64,000 bases of DNA from Paenibacillus sp. FSL H8-0548 (GTDB taxonomy: Bacteria; Bacillota; Bacilli; Paenibacillales; Paenibacillaceae). The stretch spans positions 7,059,501 through 7,123,500 of the forward strand of contig NZ_CP152049.1 of NCBI RefSeq assembly GCF_038630985.1, given 5' to 3'. How positions within the stretch are numbered: the stretch's first letter is position 1; each line of letters opens with the position of its first letter. The notes under the pieces were generated by a model, which was not told the origin of the DNA, did no database searches, and saw only the letters and a list, made by a program, of their open reading frames with translations. A program made the position numbers and the translations under genes. Below are positions 1-8,038 of the stretch, piece after piece.

Positions 1-456
1 AACCATATCGTGGAGCTCGCCAAGCGCCATATGATCCCTCAGCTCAAAACCAAAGATTGGTGCTTCGCCTATCCGTCTTTGCTCCACATTATCGGCATCC
101 GAGCGGCCCTCTGGCGTATCCGGCGACACGATATTCGGAACTAGCGCGAGCAGCTCTGCCGTTTTGCACTCCGCTCTTGTCAGCTCTGTTTCTGCAACGG
201 CTAGCTTCTCATTCGTTTCCTTTACCTTCTGCTTCGCCTGCTCCACCTCTTGCTGCGGTGCGCCCTGCCTCACCAGCGTCCCGATATGGTTCGACAGCTT
301 ATTGCGCAGGCTCCTTAGAGCCTCAACCTCCTGCAACAGCGAGCGCCGTTTCTCATCCCATTGCAGCAGCTCCGTAATCGAAATGAGTATCCCTTTCTGA
401 GCGGCTACCTTCTGCACTTGTTCCTCATTTTGCCTGATCCATTTCATGTCCAACAT
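1..456 (-). CDS. serS: Seryl-tRNA synthetase, N-terminal part (cut by window edge)
   Basis: The minus strand is open from an ATG at 456 to the window edge (152 codons). The product starts MLDMKWIRQNEEQVQK and is rich in charged heptads over about residues 25-105, the two-helix coiled coil with which bacterial SerRS grips the long variable arm of tRNA-Ser. It continues into LLALVPNIVSPDTPEG and DNVEQRRIGE, matching the SerRS linker before the catalytic core. The class II aminoacylation domain lies outside the window. SD AAAGGAG is 8-9 nt before the ATG. A T-box leader directly upstream supports an aminoacylation role. The N-terminus is fairly divergent from the B. subtilis housekeeping enzyme as I remember it, so this could be a second, inducible SerRS; that is inference. 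Confidence 0.85.
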   Translation of the reverse strand, partial: MLDMKWIRQNEEQVQKVAAQKGILISITELLQWDEKRRSLLQEVEALRSLRNKLSNHIGTLVRQGAPQQEVEQAKQKVKETNEKLAVAETELTRAECKTAELLALVPNIVSPDTPEGRSDADNVEQRRIGEAPIFGFELRDHMALGELHDMV

Positions 457-485
457 GACACCACGCTCCTTTTTAATAGAAAAAC

Positions 486-693
486 ACAAAAAACGCCCTC
501 ATCCCTATATGGGACGAGGAGCGTTTTTTACTCGCGGTGCCACCCAAATTGACCAAACAGACAAGCTGTTCAATCCTCTTTGCTCCGCGATAACGGGCGG
601 ACCCGGTAAACTTAGGGGGAGGTGTCTTCCTCCCCTTGACGAGAACGCCTCCGAGTTGGATTCTCTTCACTGGCGTGATCCGATAATTAATTT
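486..693 (-). promoter_or_regulatory. T-box riboswitch leader upstream of serS
   Basis: Read on the minus strand, the leader ends with the T-box signature GGGTGGCACCGCGAG (545-531). It is followed by a Rho-independent terminator at about 529-488 with a 9-bp GC-rich core, flanking A/T pairs and a T run. The signature sequence can pair with part of the terminator stem to form the antiterminator. Upstream (about 690-560) there is room for a Stem I with purine-rich AGTGAAGAG. T-boxes sense uncharged tRNA, so serine-tRNA starvation should raise serS expression. A TCC and a TCG triplet both occur near 650, but I could not assign the specifier codon without folding. Confidence 0.9.
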
Positions 694-699
694 TCTAGT

Positions 700-729
700 A
701 CTATAGCATATGAATCAGTAAGAAAACAA
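700..729 (-). promoter_or_regulatory. Candidate SigA promoter for the T-box/serS transcript
   Basis: On the minus strand TTGTTT (729-724) and TATAGT (705-700) are separated by 18 bp. Initiation would fall near 693, just before the first Stem I-like bases. Confidence 0.5.
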
Positions 730-803
730 GTGCGAATACAAAAACATGCTATTCAACTCTTACTTTAGAGCATATAAATATTTCTTCATACTCCGATTTC
801 ACT

Positions 804-829
804 CTGTAAGGACGCATGCGTCCTTACAG
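804..829. repeat. 26-bp perfect palindrome
   Basis: The half-site CTGTAAGGACGCA is followed at once by its exact reverse complement, without a loop. It lies between the serS promoter (-) and the lipoprotein gene (+) in a 430-bp stretch (730-1162) with no credible gene. No T run follows, so it is not an ordinary terminator. It could be a dimer-binding operator. The rest of the stretch is AT-rich and shows nothing else I can name. Confidence 0.6.
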
Positions 830-1162
830 ACCACATCCTAATGACTTTGGAGCTTACAGCTATCTTTCGGGCTCACCCACACTCCGCTTGCAGCCATCTT
901 TTACGTTCACACATACGCCTACTTTTCTCAACCTCAAAATCGCAATACTCTGTATCACAAAGTATTACCAATCAATCCCCTCCTGCTCATACGCTTTATC
1001 GACTAACTCACCTTCTTTTATCTCCCATACATTCAGCAACCATTCGACAGCGAAAAGTGACTTTCTATAAATATATGGTTGAAAATACTAAAATACGTTT
1101 ACATTAATAAAGGGGTTGACCTCGGGATGAGACGAGTTTGGCCCTATTAAAGGAGGATCATC

Positions 1163-1717
1163 ATGTGGAACGATATGACAACGATAAGAAAGGTCAAAAG
1201 CAATAGGAAGGGCTTTACCACCTTCGCCGCTTTTGGCATTGCCATGACCTTATTGGCAGGCTGTGGGCAGACAGGTACCAGTAATATGGGTGATAGCTCT
1301 AATGTAGACGCTGCTGTCATCACACCGCCAGGTTCAAGCGACGGAATGAACGCACAAATAGACGAGAATAATCCCTATGCGGCGGCAGGTATTAATAATC
1401 CAACAGCTTTTGTAAAAATGTTTGAGATCGCTAAAGCAGCAATTGCCGCTGATGAAAAGAAGGCTGTTGCGGAGCTTGTCTTGTTTCCACTTCAGGTAAA
1501 TGGAGAAAATCCTGTTAAAATTACGTCCAAGGCGGATTTTATAGAGAAATACGACCAAATTATAACCCAATCCGTAAAGGATGCTCTGGCTGCTCAGAAG
1601 GTAGAAGATTTATTTGTTCGCGATCAAGGTGTCATGGTTGGAGACGGCGAGCTGTGGTTCGGAGCATCAGCCGAGGAGCCTCAGGTGTATGGCATCATTG
1701 CCGTTAACCCTTCCTAA
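1163..1717 (+). CDS. Small secreted lipoprotein of unknown function
   Basis: 184-aa product with a basic N-terminus, a hydrophobic segment and a lipobox ending LLAGC (residues about 30-34), so it is predicted to be exported and lipid-anchored. The mature part starts with a Ser/Asn/Gly-rich linker. It then has a compact acidic domain with NPTAFVKMFEIAKAAIAADEK and a C-terminal GDGELWFGA, EEPQVYGIIAVNPS. This resembles the single-domain secreted proteins that Gram-positives annotate as hypothetical; I recognise no family with certainty. SD AAGGAGG at 1150-1156 sets the ATG at 1163. It appears monocistronic, ending before a repeat and a terminator. Confidence 0.8.
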   Translation: MWNDMTTIRKVKSNRKGFTTFAAFGIAMTLLAGCGQTGTSNMGDSSNVDAAVITPPGSSDGMNAQIDENNPYAAAGINNPTAFVKMFEIAKAAIAADEKKAVAELVLFPLQVNGENPVKITSKADFIEKYDQIITQSVKDALAAQKVEDLFVRDQGVMVGDGELWFGASAEEPQVYGIIAVNPS

Positions 1718-1750
1718 TAAGAAGAAGCGACTACGTCGTCCTTGTCTAAG

Positions 1751-1815
1751 AACAAGAAGTTTCTCGCAAAAATATAGACGGAGAATAAATGTGAAACTTA
1801 TACTTTCCTATATTT
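1751..1815 (+). repeat. Dispersed intergenic repeat, family A, copy 1
   Basis: About 60 bp with AAGTTTCTCGCAAAAAT at the left and GTGAAACTTATACTTTCCTA at the right. A near copy stands at 11338-11397. Inside, AAGTTTC pairs with GAAACTT (7/7), and the A-rich arm around 1768 pairs imperfectly with CTATATTTG, so the unit can fold. It sits directly before a terminator. Confidence 0.7.
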
Positions 1816-1866
1816 GAAAAAAACCAGTCCTCACCCGAGAACGGAGTGAGTGGCTGGTTTTTTTTG
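1816..1866. terminator. Bidirectional terminator between the lipoprotein and TetM-like genes
   Basis: An A-run, AAACCAG...CTGGTTT and inner CTCAC...GTGAG arms, then a T-run of eight. The symmetric A and T tracts let it serve both converging genes. Confidence 0.85.
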
Positions 1867-1885
1867 TTCCTCAAAATCAAGTCTG

Positions 1886-3880
1886 CTAAGAGCTCGCAAG
1901 CGCGTTTCGAAAGGCTAAAATATATTTGGATTGATCCAGCGGGCTAACTCCTCGTCTTTCACGCTCTGCATGCACATCAGGAGGACATTCACGATAGCCC
2001 GCGAAGAAGGTCGCCAAAACTCCCCTGCCCTTGGTCAGCGAACCAAACCGCGCTGGAAAATCGAGCGAGGTTGCAACTGGCAGCGTTCCTTCAATTTCCA
2101 TTCTCTCCTGCCTGACAACTGGCGTGTCAAACTCACCACGCATGAGAATGAGCTCATTCATCAGCTTGCCCCCATTCTCCTCCGGTACAGAGAGACGGAA
2201 CGAGAGCATCGGCTCGAGAAGCTTCACTCCTATATGTGACAGGCCATCCATAATGCCCATTGGCGTAGCAAGCGCGAAGTCAAGCGGATGCGTATGCCAT
2301 ACATGATGCTCTCCCTCAATGAGCGTCACCTTCAGATCCGTGACCTCCCAGCCAAAAAGCCCCTGCTGAAGCGCTTCCGGCACACTTCTAGCAACCTCGT
2401 TCTGATAGCGGTCAAGCAGCCGCTCTGAGCGAACGACAGAGCTGTAGGTTAACCCGCTGCCGCGTTCACCAGGCTCAATAAGAAACCGCAAAATCGCCCA
2501 GCACGGCTTCGGCATCGTATAAGCAATAAAACCCTCTCCTGCCTGTGCTGGCGTTTCTTTATAAATAACGGAAGGCTCGCCAAAGCCGGCCTTCAAGCCG
2601 TAGCGATGGTTCAGCAGATGAGTCAGCACCTCAATTTGTATAGGTCCCATTACTTTCACATGGAGCTCCCGCTGCTCCTGCAGCCATTGCAAGCCAAGCA
2701 GCGGGTCCTCATCCGCCAGCTCCTGCAGCGCGGCAACGACAGCTGGATAATCGGCCTCACTGCTCCAGCGCACCTGAACCGTTAGAAGCGGCACCGCCAG
2801 CCGTGTCTCTCCGGGAACATAGTCGGCACAGCCGATAATATCGCCAATACGCGCCTGATTCCAGCCGCAAACAGCAGCGATATCGCCTGCCTCCAGCAAT
2901 CCGACATCCTCTACCTTTTGCCCATCGATTTTGCGAATCTGTGTAATCTTCTCCTCAATCTGCTGTGTCTTATTCACAATAGAATCCCGATTCCGGATGG
3001 CACCGCTGTATAGGCGCACATAGGCGATTCTACCCATCACCGAATCACGCTCGATACGAAAGACGACTCCGGATACAGGCCCTTCCACGACATTTTCCGG
3101 AGGTGGCAGCAGCGCAACCATCGCCTGCATAAGCGGCTCAATGCCAATCCCTCGATTCGATGCGCCAAACAGAATAGGAAACAGCTCTCTGTTCTTTGTA
3201 AGCGCTGGCAGCATTTGCTTCAGCTCTGCCCTAAGCAGCGTCCCGTGCTCCAAGTAGTGAAGAAGAAGGGATTCGTCTCGCTCAGCAACTGTTTCCTCAA
3301 GCAGCAGCAAATACGACTGCCATTCCTCCCGCTGGCTGTCATCCTCAAGTAAGTTGATTAGGCCGCTAAAGCTGTCCTCTACACCGTTTGGCGCCTGTAT
3401 CGGCGCAGCCAAGGGAGTTAGCAGTCGTCTAATTTGCCGCATTGTACCTAGTGGATTGGCCCCGATTCGATCGAGCTTGTTCACGTAGATCAGCGTTGGA
3501 ATATTTCGCTCCCGCAGCGCATCCCATATCACTTCGGTCTGCGCCTGTACGCCCTCAACCGCAGATATAATCAGTACTGCGCCATCCATCACACGCAAGG
3601 AGCGCTCTACCTCGGAAAGAAAATCGACATGTCCCGGCGTGTCCACTAGGTTAATCGTAATTCCCTGCCACGAGAACCTAGTTGCCGCCGCGCGAACAGA
3701 AATCCCTCTGGAGCGTTCAACCTCCAAAAAGTCAGTCTGCGCCGTGCCAGCATCGACACTGCCCAGTGAGCGAATACGACCGCTGTGAAACAGTATTTGC
3801 TCAGTCGTCGTCGTCTTTCCTGCATCCACATGGGCAAAAATTCCGATATTTCGTATATTTTGCGAAGCGTTAGATGCCAT
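1886..3880 (-). CDS. TetM-like ribosomal-protection-type translational GTPase
   Basis: 664 aa, close to the 639-665 aa of TetM/TetO proteins and shorter than EF-G. Translation-factor GTPase motifs are intact: G1 AHVDAGKTT (about residues 15-23), G3 DTPGHVDF, G4 NKLD and a G5-like GAS. EF-G-like domains II-V follow, with LGSVDAGTAQTD and the C-terminal KYILAFRNAL typical of the Tet group rather than EF-G. Canonical members remove tetracycline from the ribosome by inserting domain IV. Here the loop that reads YSPVST in TetM (from memory) reads HHVWHTH, so actual tetracycline protection is uncertain. SD GGGGAG lies 9 nt before the ATG. It stands alone between repeats and terminators. Alternative role: a ribosome-rescue or housekeeping paralogue. 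Confidence 0.8.
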   Translation of the reverse strand: MASNASQNIRNIGIFAHVDAGKTTTTEQILFHSGRIRSLGSVDAGTAQTDFLEVERSRGISVRAAATRFSWQGITINLVDTPGHVDFLSEVERSLRVMDGAVLIISAVEGVQAQTEVIWDALRERNIPTLIYVNKLDRIGANPLGTMRQIRRLLTPLAAPIQAPNGVEDSFSGLINLLEDDSQREEWQSYLLLLEETVAERDESLLLHYLEHGTLLRAELKQMLPALTKNRELFPILFGASNRGIGIEPLMQAMVALLPPPENVVEGPVSGVVFRIERDSVMGRIAYVRLYSGAIRNRDSIVNKTQQIEEKITQIRKIDGQKVEDVGLLEAGDIAAVCGWNQARIGDIIGCADYVPGETRLAVPLLTVQVRWSSEADYPAVVAALQELADEDPLLGLQWLQEQRELHVKVMGPIQIEVLTHLLNHRYGLKAGFGEPSVIYKETPAQAGEGFIAYTMPKPCWAILRFLIEPGERGSGLTYSSVVRSERLLDRYQNEVARSVPEALQQGLFGWEVTDLKVTLIEGEHHVWHTHPLDFALATPMGIMDGLSHIGVKLLEPMLSFRLSVPEENGGKLMNELILMRGEFDTPVVRQERMEIEGTLPVATSLDFPARFGSLTKGRGVLATFFAGYRECPPDVHAERERRGVSPLDQSKYILAFRNALASS

Positions 3881-3930
3881 TTTGCATATCTCCCCTACTC
3901 ACTCTTCCTTTCCTTATCGTAACTCTGAAT

Positions 3931-3996
3931 GCGCTATACAGCAAGGTGAAACGGCTGTAGCCGTCCTTTAGTAGCGCCAAAGCGTTTCATTTCAAC
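3931..3996 (+). repeat. Dispersed intergenic repeat, family B, copy 1
   Basis: Begins GCGCTATACA and contains GTGAAACGGCTGTAGCCGTC, with internal dyad ACGGCTGTAGCCGT, ending GTTTCATTTCAAC. A clearly related copy is at 16055-16130. It lies between the start of the TetM-like gene and the terminator of the YceI gene. Confidence 0.6.
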
Positions 3997-4032
3997 AAAA
4001 AACGACCTATCGGAAAAATCGCCCGATAAGCC
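3995..4032 (-). terminator. Terminator of the YceI gene
   Basis: On the minus strand CTTATCGG pairs with CCGATAGG around a short loop and is followed by TCGTTTTTTG. Confidence 0.75.
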
Positions 4033-4057
4033 GTTCATTAGTAAGTAGATATGAGTC

Positions 4058-4591
4058 TTAACCTTGGTGAGACGCTTCAATTTCAATCGAAACCTTCACT
4101 TCGTCGCCAATGAGTACGCCGCCTGTTTCTAGAGCAGCATTATAGGTTAGTCCGTAGTTGCTGCGTTTCAGGCTGCCCGTCGCGCTAAAACCGACTTTTT
4201 CATTGCCCCAAGGATCTTTGCCCGCACCTTCAAAGGTGACAGAAAATGTCTCGGAGCGTGTTACACCATGCAGATTCACGTCGCCTATAAGCGCATATTC
4301 ACCTTCATCTGTTTTTGTAATCGCTGTTGATGTGAAGATTAGAGAAGGATGTTTCTCAACTTCAAAAAAATCAGCACTCCGAAGATGTGCATCACGATCA
4401 TTGTTGCGTGTATTCACGCTGTTTAGATCGATCGTAATTTGAATATCTGCTGAAGTCAGATCATGAGCGTCGGCAACGATGTTTGCTTCAAAGGCTTGAA
4501 AAGTACCTTTAACCTTTGCTATCATCATATGCTTTACTGAGAAATCAATGCTGCTGTGCGTAGAGTCAACCGTCCATTGTGATTTTGCCAT
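4058..4591 (-). CDS. YceI-family lipocalin-fold protein
   Basis: 177-aa product with the YceI pattern from end to end: WTVDSTHSSIDFSVKHMMIAKVKGTF, an internal SVNTRNNDRDAHLRSADFF block, FTSTAI and the C-terminal GVLIGDEVKVSIEIEA. YceI proteins are beta-barrels that bind long isoprenoids or amides. This one has no signal peptide, as is common in Firmicutes, so it is expected in the cytoplasm. SD AGGAGG is 9 nt upstream of ATG 4591. The AT-rich upstream region holds the direct repeats AGTTAGTTAA and AGTAAGTTTA (about 4625-4655), possible MarR/HxlR-type binding sequence. The physiological ligand is unknown. Confidence 0.9.
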   Translation of the reverse strand: MAKSQWTVDSTHSSIDFSVKHMMIAKVKGTFQAFEANIVADAHDLTSADIQITIDLNSVNTRNNDRDAHLRSADFFEVEKHPSLIFTSTAITKTDEGEYALIGDVNLHGVTRSETFSVTFEGAGKDPWGNEKVGFSATGSLKRSNYGLTYNAALETGGVLIGDEVKVSIEIEASHQG

Positions 4592-4754
4592 TTTAAAAAA
4601 ACCTCCTATTATTATATGAATGTTTATAAACTTACTTTTTATAATTAACTAACTTTTATTTTGTATATACACATACTATTGTACCGACACAATTTTGTCA
4701 ATTCTTTTTTAATACGAATAATCCGCAGCAGTCATCATTTACTTTCCTATATTT

Positions 4755-4808
4755 CAAAAAAGAAGAGGCACCAGCAAAGTTAAAAATCACTTCACTGACG
4801 CCTCTTCT
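4755..4808 (-). terminator. Terminator of the MATE gene
   Basis: Minus-strand stem GAAGAGGC...GCCTCTTC followed by TTTTTTG. A family A tail (ACTTTCCTATATTTC) is attached on the distal side at 4741-4755. Confidence 0.85.
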
Positions 4809-4839
4809 CTTACTCCTTGCCTGACTGCACCCTTTAATG

Positions 4840-6243
4840 TTAGCTATGCAGAACCGCAGTCTGCTCCTTTGAATCGCGCTTGACCAGCGCATGCTTCTCC
4901 CACGCTTTGCTGCGCCAGCGGAAAAACATAATAAAAGCACGCAGCCATTCATCCGCCGCGATCGCAAGCCAAATGCCTGCAAGGCCCAGCTCCAGCTGGA
5001 ACACAAAGAAATAACCGAGCGGAAGGCTCATCGCCACCATTGAAAACATACCGATCCAGAGCGGATACTTCGCATCCCCTGCTGCACGGAGCGAGTTCAC
5101 AAGTATAATATTGATCGTACGTCCCGTCTCCAGCACGATACTGAGCAGCAGGACGTTAATTCCAAGACGAATAATTTCCTCGTCATCGGTAAATATGCGC
5201 ATGAGCGGCTCACGGAAAACAATGACGAGCAGAACCGCAATCAAGGTTACACCGCTTGCCCAGCGGACGCTTTTCCAAACCCGATAATACGCCGTCGTTG
5301 GTTCACCAGCACCTACCAGCCTGCCAACGATAATCGATGTACCCATTCCGATTGCAAATGCAAATAAATAAGTAAACATCGAAATACTGTTTGCATAGTT
5401 TTTGGCCGCTAGCGAGGCTGCCCCAAGATAGGTGGCATAGTATAAGAAAACAATTTGGCATGCCTGGTACATGACTTGCTCCAGTGCAGACGGAATGCCG
5501 ATTTTCAAAATTTTAGATACATACTCTTTAGACAGGTTAAAGTAGTAATGAAGCTCTACTCTCACCGACATAATGCGGTACAGCATCCAGAAAAATACGA
5601 CGAGCGCGAGCCCACGACTAATCACGGATGAGAGCGCAGCGCCTTGAACACCCATTTCTGGAAAGCCGAAATTGCCAAATATGAGTAAATAATTGCCTAT
5701 AATATGCACGATGTTCATGCCTAGCGATACATACATCGCTTCCTTCGTAAATCCATGTACACGAATAATTGCCGCGATTGAGTTAATGATGGCCTGCAAG
5801 AAAATAAATCCGCCTACGATCGACAGATAGCTTTTGGCATGTACTAATATTTCGCCCTGCAAATTCAACGTCTGCAGCAAATGTCCGCCAAACAGAACAA
5901 AGGTTAAGCTGAGAAGCAGCCCTACTGCCAGATTGAGCGTTACAGCAAGCGCTGATATTTTAGCCGCCTCGACAAACTTGCGTGATCCAATATATTGTGC
6001 TACCACAATAGACGCCCCGTTGCCGATCACCTCAAGCAGCAAAATTGCAATATGCAAAAACTGATTCGATGCTCCGACTCCCGATACTGCATTATCCGAA
6101 ATCGCGCTCAGCATCAACGTATCTGCAATACCCATAAACATAAACAAAGAGATTTCCAAAAAAATAGGCCATGTCAGAAAAAATAAATTAATACCCTTCT
6201 GCTCCTGCTGCCCTTGTCCATTACCGGCTGTTGCCGTACTCAT
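4840..6243 (-). CDS. MATE-family multidrug/cation efflux transporter
   Basis: 467 aa with about twelve hydrophobic segments in two similar halves, the usual MATE size and layout. Family sequence includes FFLTWPIFLEISLFMFMGIADT at the N-terminus and GNGASIVVAQYIGSR after the second helix, with the corresponding AIGMGTSIIVGRLVGAGE in the second half. Members export cationic drugs or metabolites in exchange for Na+ or H+ at the cytoplasmic membrane. The extreme N-terminus (STATAGNGQGQQEQKG) is a short polar tail. SD GAAGGTGA lies just upstream. It is followed by its own terminator and appears monocistronic. The substrate cannot be read from sequence. Confidence 0.92.
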   Translation of the reverse strand: MSTATAGNGQGQQEQKGINLFFLTWPIFLEISLFMFMGIADTLMLSAISDNAVSGVGASNQFLHIAILLLEVIGNGASIVVAQYIGSRKFVEAAKISALAVTLNLAVGLLLSLTFVLFGGHLLQTLNLQGEILVHAKSYLSIVGGFIFLQAIINSIAAIIRVHGFTKEAMYVSLGMNIVHIIGNYLLIFGNFGFPEMGVQGAALSSVISRGLALVVFFWMLYRIMSVRVELHYYFNLSKEYVSKILKIGIPSALEQVMYQACQIVFLYYATYLGAASLAAKNYANSISMFTYLFAFAIGMGTSIIVGRLVGAGEPTTAYYRVWKSVRWASGVTLIAVLLVIVFREPLMRIFTDDEEIIRLGINVLLLSIVLETGRTINIILVNSLRAAGDAKYPLWIGMFSMVAMSLPLGYFFVFQLELGLAGIWLAIAADEWLRAFIMFFRWRSKAWEKHALVKRDSKEQTAVLHS

Positions 6244-6357
6244 GATGTCACCTTCTTCTAATAGGTAAAGTAAAGCACAGGTATCTTAGCACATTGATAG
6301 GTCTAATGCACGCAAGAAATACGATTTACACAAATAAAATGTATCTCTTCCTATATA

Positions 6358-6412
6358 TTAAAAAAAGACTGAACCCTTGTCGTCGAAACGACTTTGGAAC
6401 AGTCTTTCTCTT
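6358..6412 (-). terminator. Terminator of the acidic mini-protein gene
   Basis: Minus-strand AAGACTGTTCC...GGTTCAGTCTT hairpin followed by seven T. A TCTTCCTATATATT tail resembling family A adjoins it. Confidence 0.8.
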
Positions 6413-6436
6413 TATAATTTAAAATGATAGATATCA

Positions 6437-6655
6437 TTATTGCTCTTCAGACTCTTCATCAGCAGCTTCTTCCTCAGCCGCCTCTTCTTCCGCTTCCTCT
6501 GCAGCTTCTTCCTCAACCGCAGCAGCCGCTTCTTCCGCTTCCTCATCCAGTTCAGCCTCAACAGCTTCTACTGCTTCTTCCGCTGGAGCCTCTTCCGAAA
6601 TGAGTTCTGCGGTTTCTTCCGCACTTTCTTGAACTACTTCTTCTTCTTGGCTCAT
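6437..6655 (-). CDS. Glu/Ala-rich highly acidic mini-protein
   Basis: 72 aa starting MSQEEEVVQESAEETAEL and composed almost wholly of Glu and Ala with a few Asp, Val, Ser and Gln, in irregular EEAAEE-type repeats. It has no Lys, Arg, Cys or aromatic residue apart from none that I can see, so a folded globular domain is unlikely; an extended or single helical acidic polypeptide is more likely. SD GGGAGG at 6669-6664 is 8 nt before ATG 6655. A GTG at 6664 is in frame but overlaps the SD. A clean terminator follows, so it is probably a real expressed gene. Function unknown; charge mimicry (DNA-mimic or ribosome-associated) is speculation. Confidence 0.7.
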   Translation of the reverse strand: MSQEEEVVQESAEETAELISEEAPAEEAVEAVEAELDEEAEEAAAAVEEEAAEEAEEEAAEEEAADEESEEQ

Positions 6656-6882
6656 ATTATTCACCTCCCGTCTCTTAATAACTTAATTGTAGCGCTTTCA
6701 TAGAACTATACAAGAGGTGTAAATTGTCGTTTCATAAGAACTATTTCCGCTTTTTGTAGGGTTCGAGCCTGTTCGCTATCATTCGACTAACGGCTCGGTC
6801 TGAGGCCTAGTGAGGCGTTCATACCTACGGCGGTTTTTACGCCCCATCAGAACTAGATAAGTAGAATAGCTTCTTGTTCCTA

Positions 6883-7215
6883 CCCTGTACTTTTGCAGGA
6901 TAGGCGGTGTACGGAGGAAGCGGGGGTTCGTGCTCGGAGTAAATGTACGACTATCCTAGATCTAACCCTCCAACCAGTTCTCCATCGGGCTCTCCAACTA
7001 ACCAACCAACTAACTACGGTGCTATCCTGCACTTGAGCAGGATAGAGGCTAGTTTTTCGTGCTCCCGCGTGTCTATGTTGCACTGCTGCACTATAGATAG
7101 CCTCACAGGTATGTCTTAAGCCAAAATCAGTCTATTCTAATGCATAGGTGCAGGATAGCCCGCCTAGGAAGGCTGAAAAGCGCGAAGTTACTGCATGCGT
7201 GCAGGATAGGCGGCG
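6883..7215 (+). repeat. Four copies of a TGCA-GGATAG hairpin motif in a gene-free stretch
   Basis: The 817 bp from 6656 to 7472 hold no credible gene. Within them the pattern TGYAnnnnTGCAGGATAG (last TGCA sometimes AGCA) occurs at 6886-6903, 7027-7044, about 7141-7158 and 7191-7209, three followed by a GC-rich CGG/CCG. The second forms a perfect hairpin CTATCCTGC-acttga-GCAGGATAG (7022-7045). Related TGCA hairpins recur at 51.7-51.9 kb and 63.93 kb. Confidence 0.6.
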
Positions 7216-7362
7216 TTTATCGGTGGATGCCAAAGAGGCGCAAGCTCCTTCTTGCAGCCGACGAAAGGGTGTATGGTGAAAATACGCTACAATACACTGA
7301 CACTGCTCGCCGAAGGTCTGCCCCAGCCCAGCGATCATCGTTCCTCATCCGCTATATTCTAT

Positions 7363-7380
7363 ACTAGACTTTAGTCTAGT
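7363..7380. promoter_or_regulatory. Perfect 8-bp-arm inverted repeat, candidate operator
   Basis: ACTAGACT-tt-AGTCTAGT, 93 bp upstream of the membrane protein gene at 7473, next to an AT-rich TATATTCTATACT that could serve as a -10 region. No T run follows. Confidence 0.45.
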
Positions 7381-7472
7381 TCACCGTTTTACCTGTAGCA
7401 GGAGGCGGCCGTTTTCACAGTATGCTATGCTGAATGGAGCTAATAAATTGAAGATTGGGGTGCATTAAAGCT

Positions 7473-7973
7473 ATGAATTTGAAAACTATTGGGGGAATTG
7501 TTCTCGTCCTGCTCGGTGCCTGCCTATTTCTAAATCAAGGCAAAGCATTTGGCCCTGGAACCATTTTCACCTACTTTTGGCCATCGATTTTCGTCATACC
7601 GCTGGGCCTGTTTTTTCACTGGCTATACTTCAGCATGATTGGCAGAAAAGGGATCGGCGTCTTAATCCCAGGAGGCATACTGTTCACTGCAGGTGTAATT
7701 TGCCAAGTCTCCATGCTCTTCAACAATTGGGGTTATATGTGGCCTGGCTTTATTCTCGCTGTAGCTGTCGGCTTATTTGAATTTTATTGGTTCGGAAACC
7801 GCAATAAATGGCTGCTGATCCCGATTAATATTTTAACCGTGCTTTCGCTGCTCTTCTTTGCGGTTTTCTCGATAGGCTCCATCTACAACAAATTCGCGTT
7901 TAGCCAACCGATCATCGCGATCATAATCATTACTGCTGGCGCAATACTTCTCATGAAGAAGAAAGACATGTAA
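7473..7973 (+). CDS. Small polytopic membrane protein
   Basis: 166 aa from ATG 7473, with about five hydrophobic segments: IGGIVLVLLGACLFL, IFTYFWPSIFVIPLGLFF, GVLIPGGILFTAGVICQ, MWPGFILAVAVGLFEF, then a C-terminal pair ending with the cytoplasmic-looking MKKKDM. The segment pattern recalls LiaI/LiaF-like and DUF5668-type membrane proteins, but I do not recognise a specific family. An in-frame TTG at 7455 is an alternative start; ATG 7473 is preferred because GGGG at 7457-7460 can act as a weak SD. It is preceded by a palindrome and followed within about 20 bp by the promoter of the next gene. Confidence 0.7.
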   Translation: MNLKTIGGIVLVLLGACLFLNQGKAFGPGTIFTYFWPSIFVIPLGLFFHWLYFSMIGRKGIGVLIPGGILFTAGVICQVSMLFNNWGYMWPGFILAVAVGLFEFYWFGNRNKWLLIPINILTVLSLLFFAVFSIGSIYNKFAFSQPIIAIIIITAGAILLMKKKDM

Positions 7974-7991
7974 CAGCTTCCTCCGCCTGTA

Positions 7992-8000
7992 TGGTATAAT
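7992..8000 (+). promoter_or_regulatory. Extended -10 promoter of the 8161 gene
   Basis: TGGTATAAT is a perfect extended -10 element; no good -35 is visible, as is usual for this type. A start near 8007 gives a leader of about 150 nt that includes three tandem hairpins. Confidence 0.6.
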
Positions 8001-8038
8001 CACAAGCGTCGCAGCAAATGCTGCACAAACGTAAGCTA

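Noticed and set aside
57..377. Plus-strand open frame of 106 aa
   Set aside because: It lies antisense to the serS coding region; no SD and Pro/Ala/Ser-rich nonsense composition.
473..670. Minus-strand 65-aa frame
   Set aside because: It overlaps the T-box leader and terminator, which explain the sequence; no ribosome binding site.
7132..7367. Short frames on both strands in the 7.1-7.4 kb gap
   Set aside because: They run through the TGCA hairpin repeats and lack ribosome binding sites.
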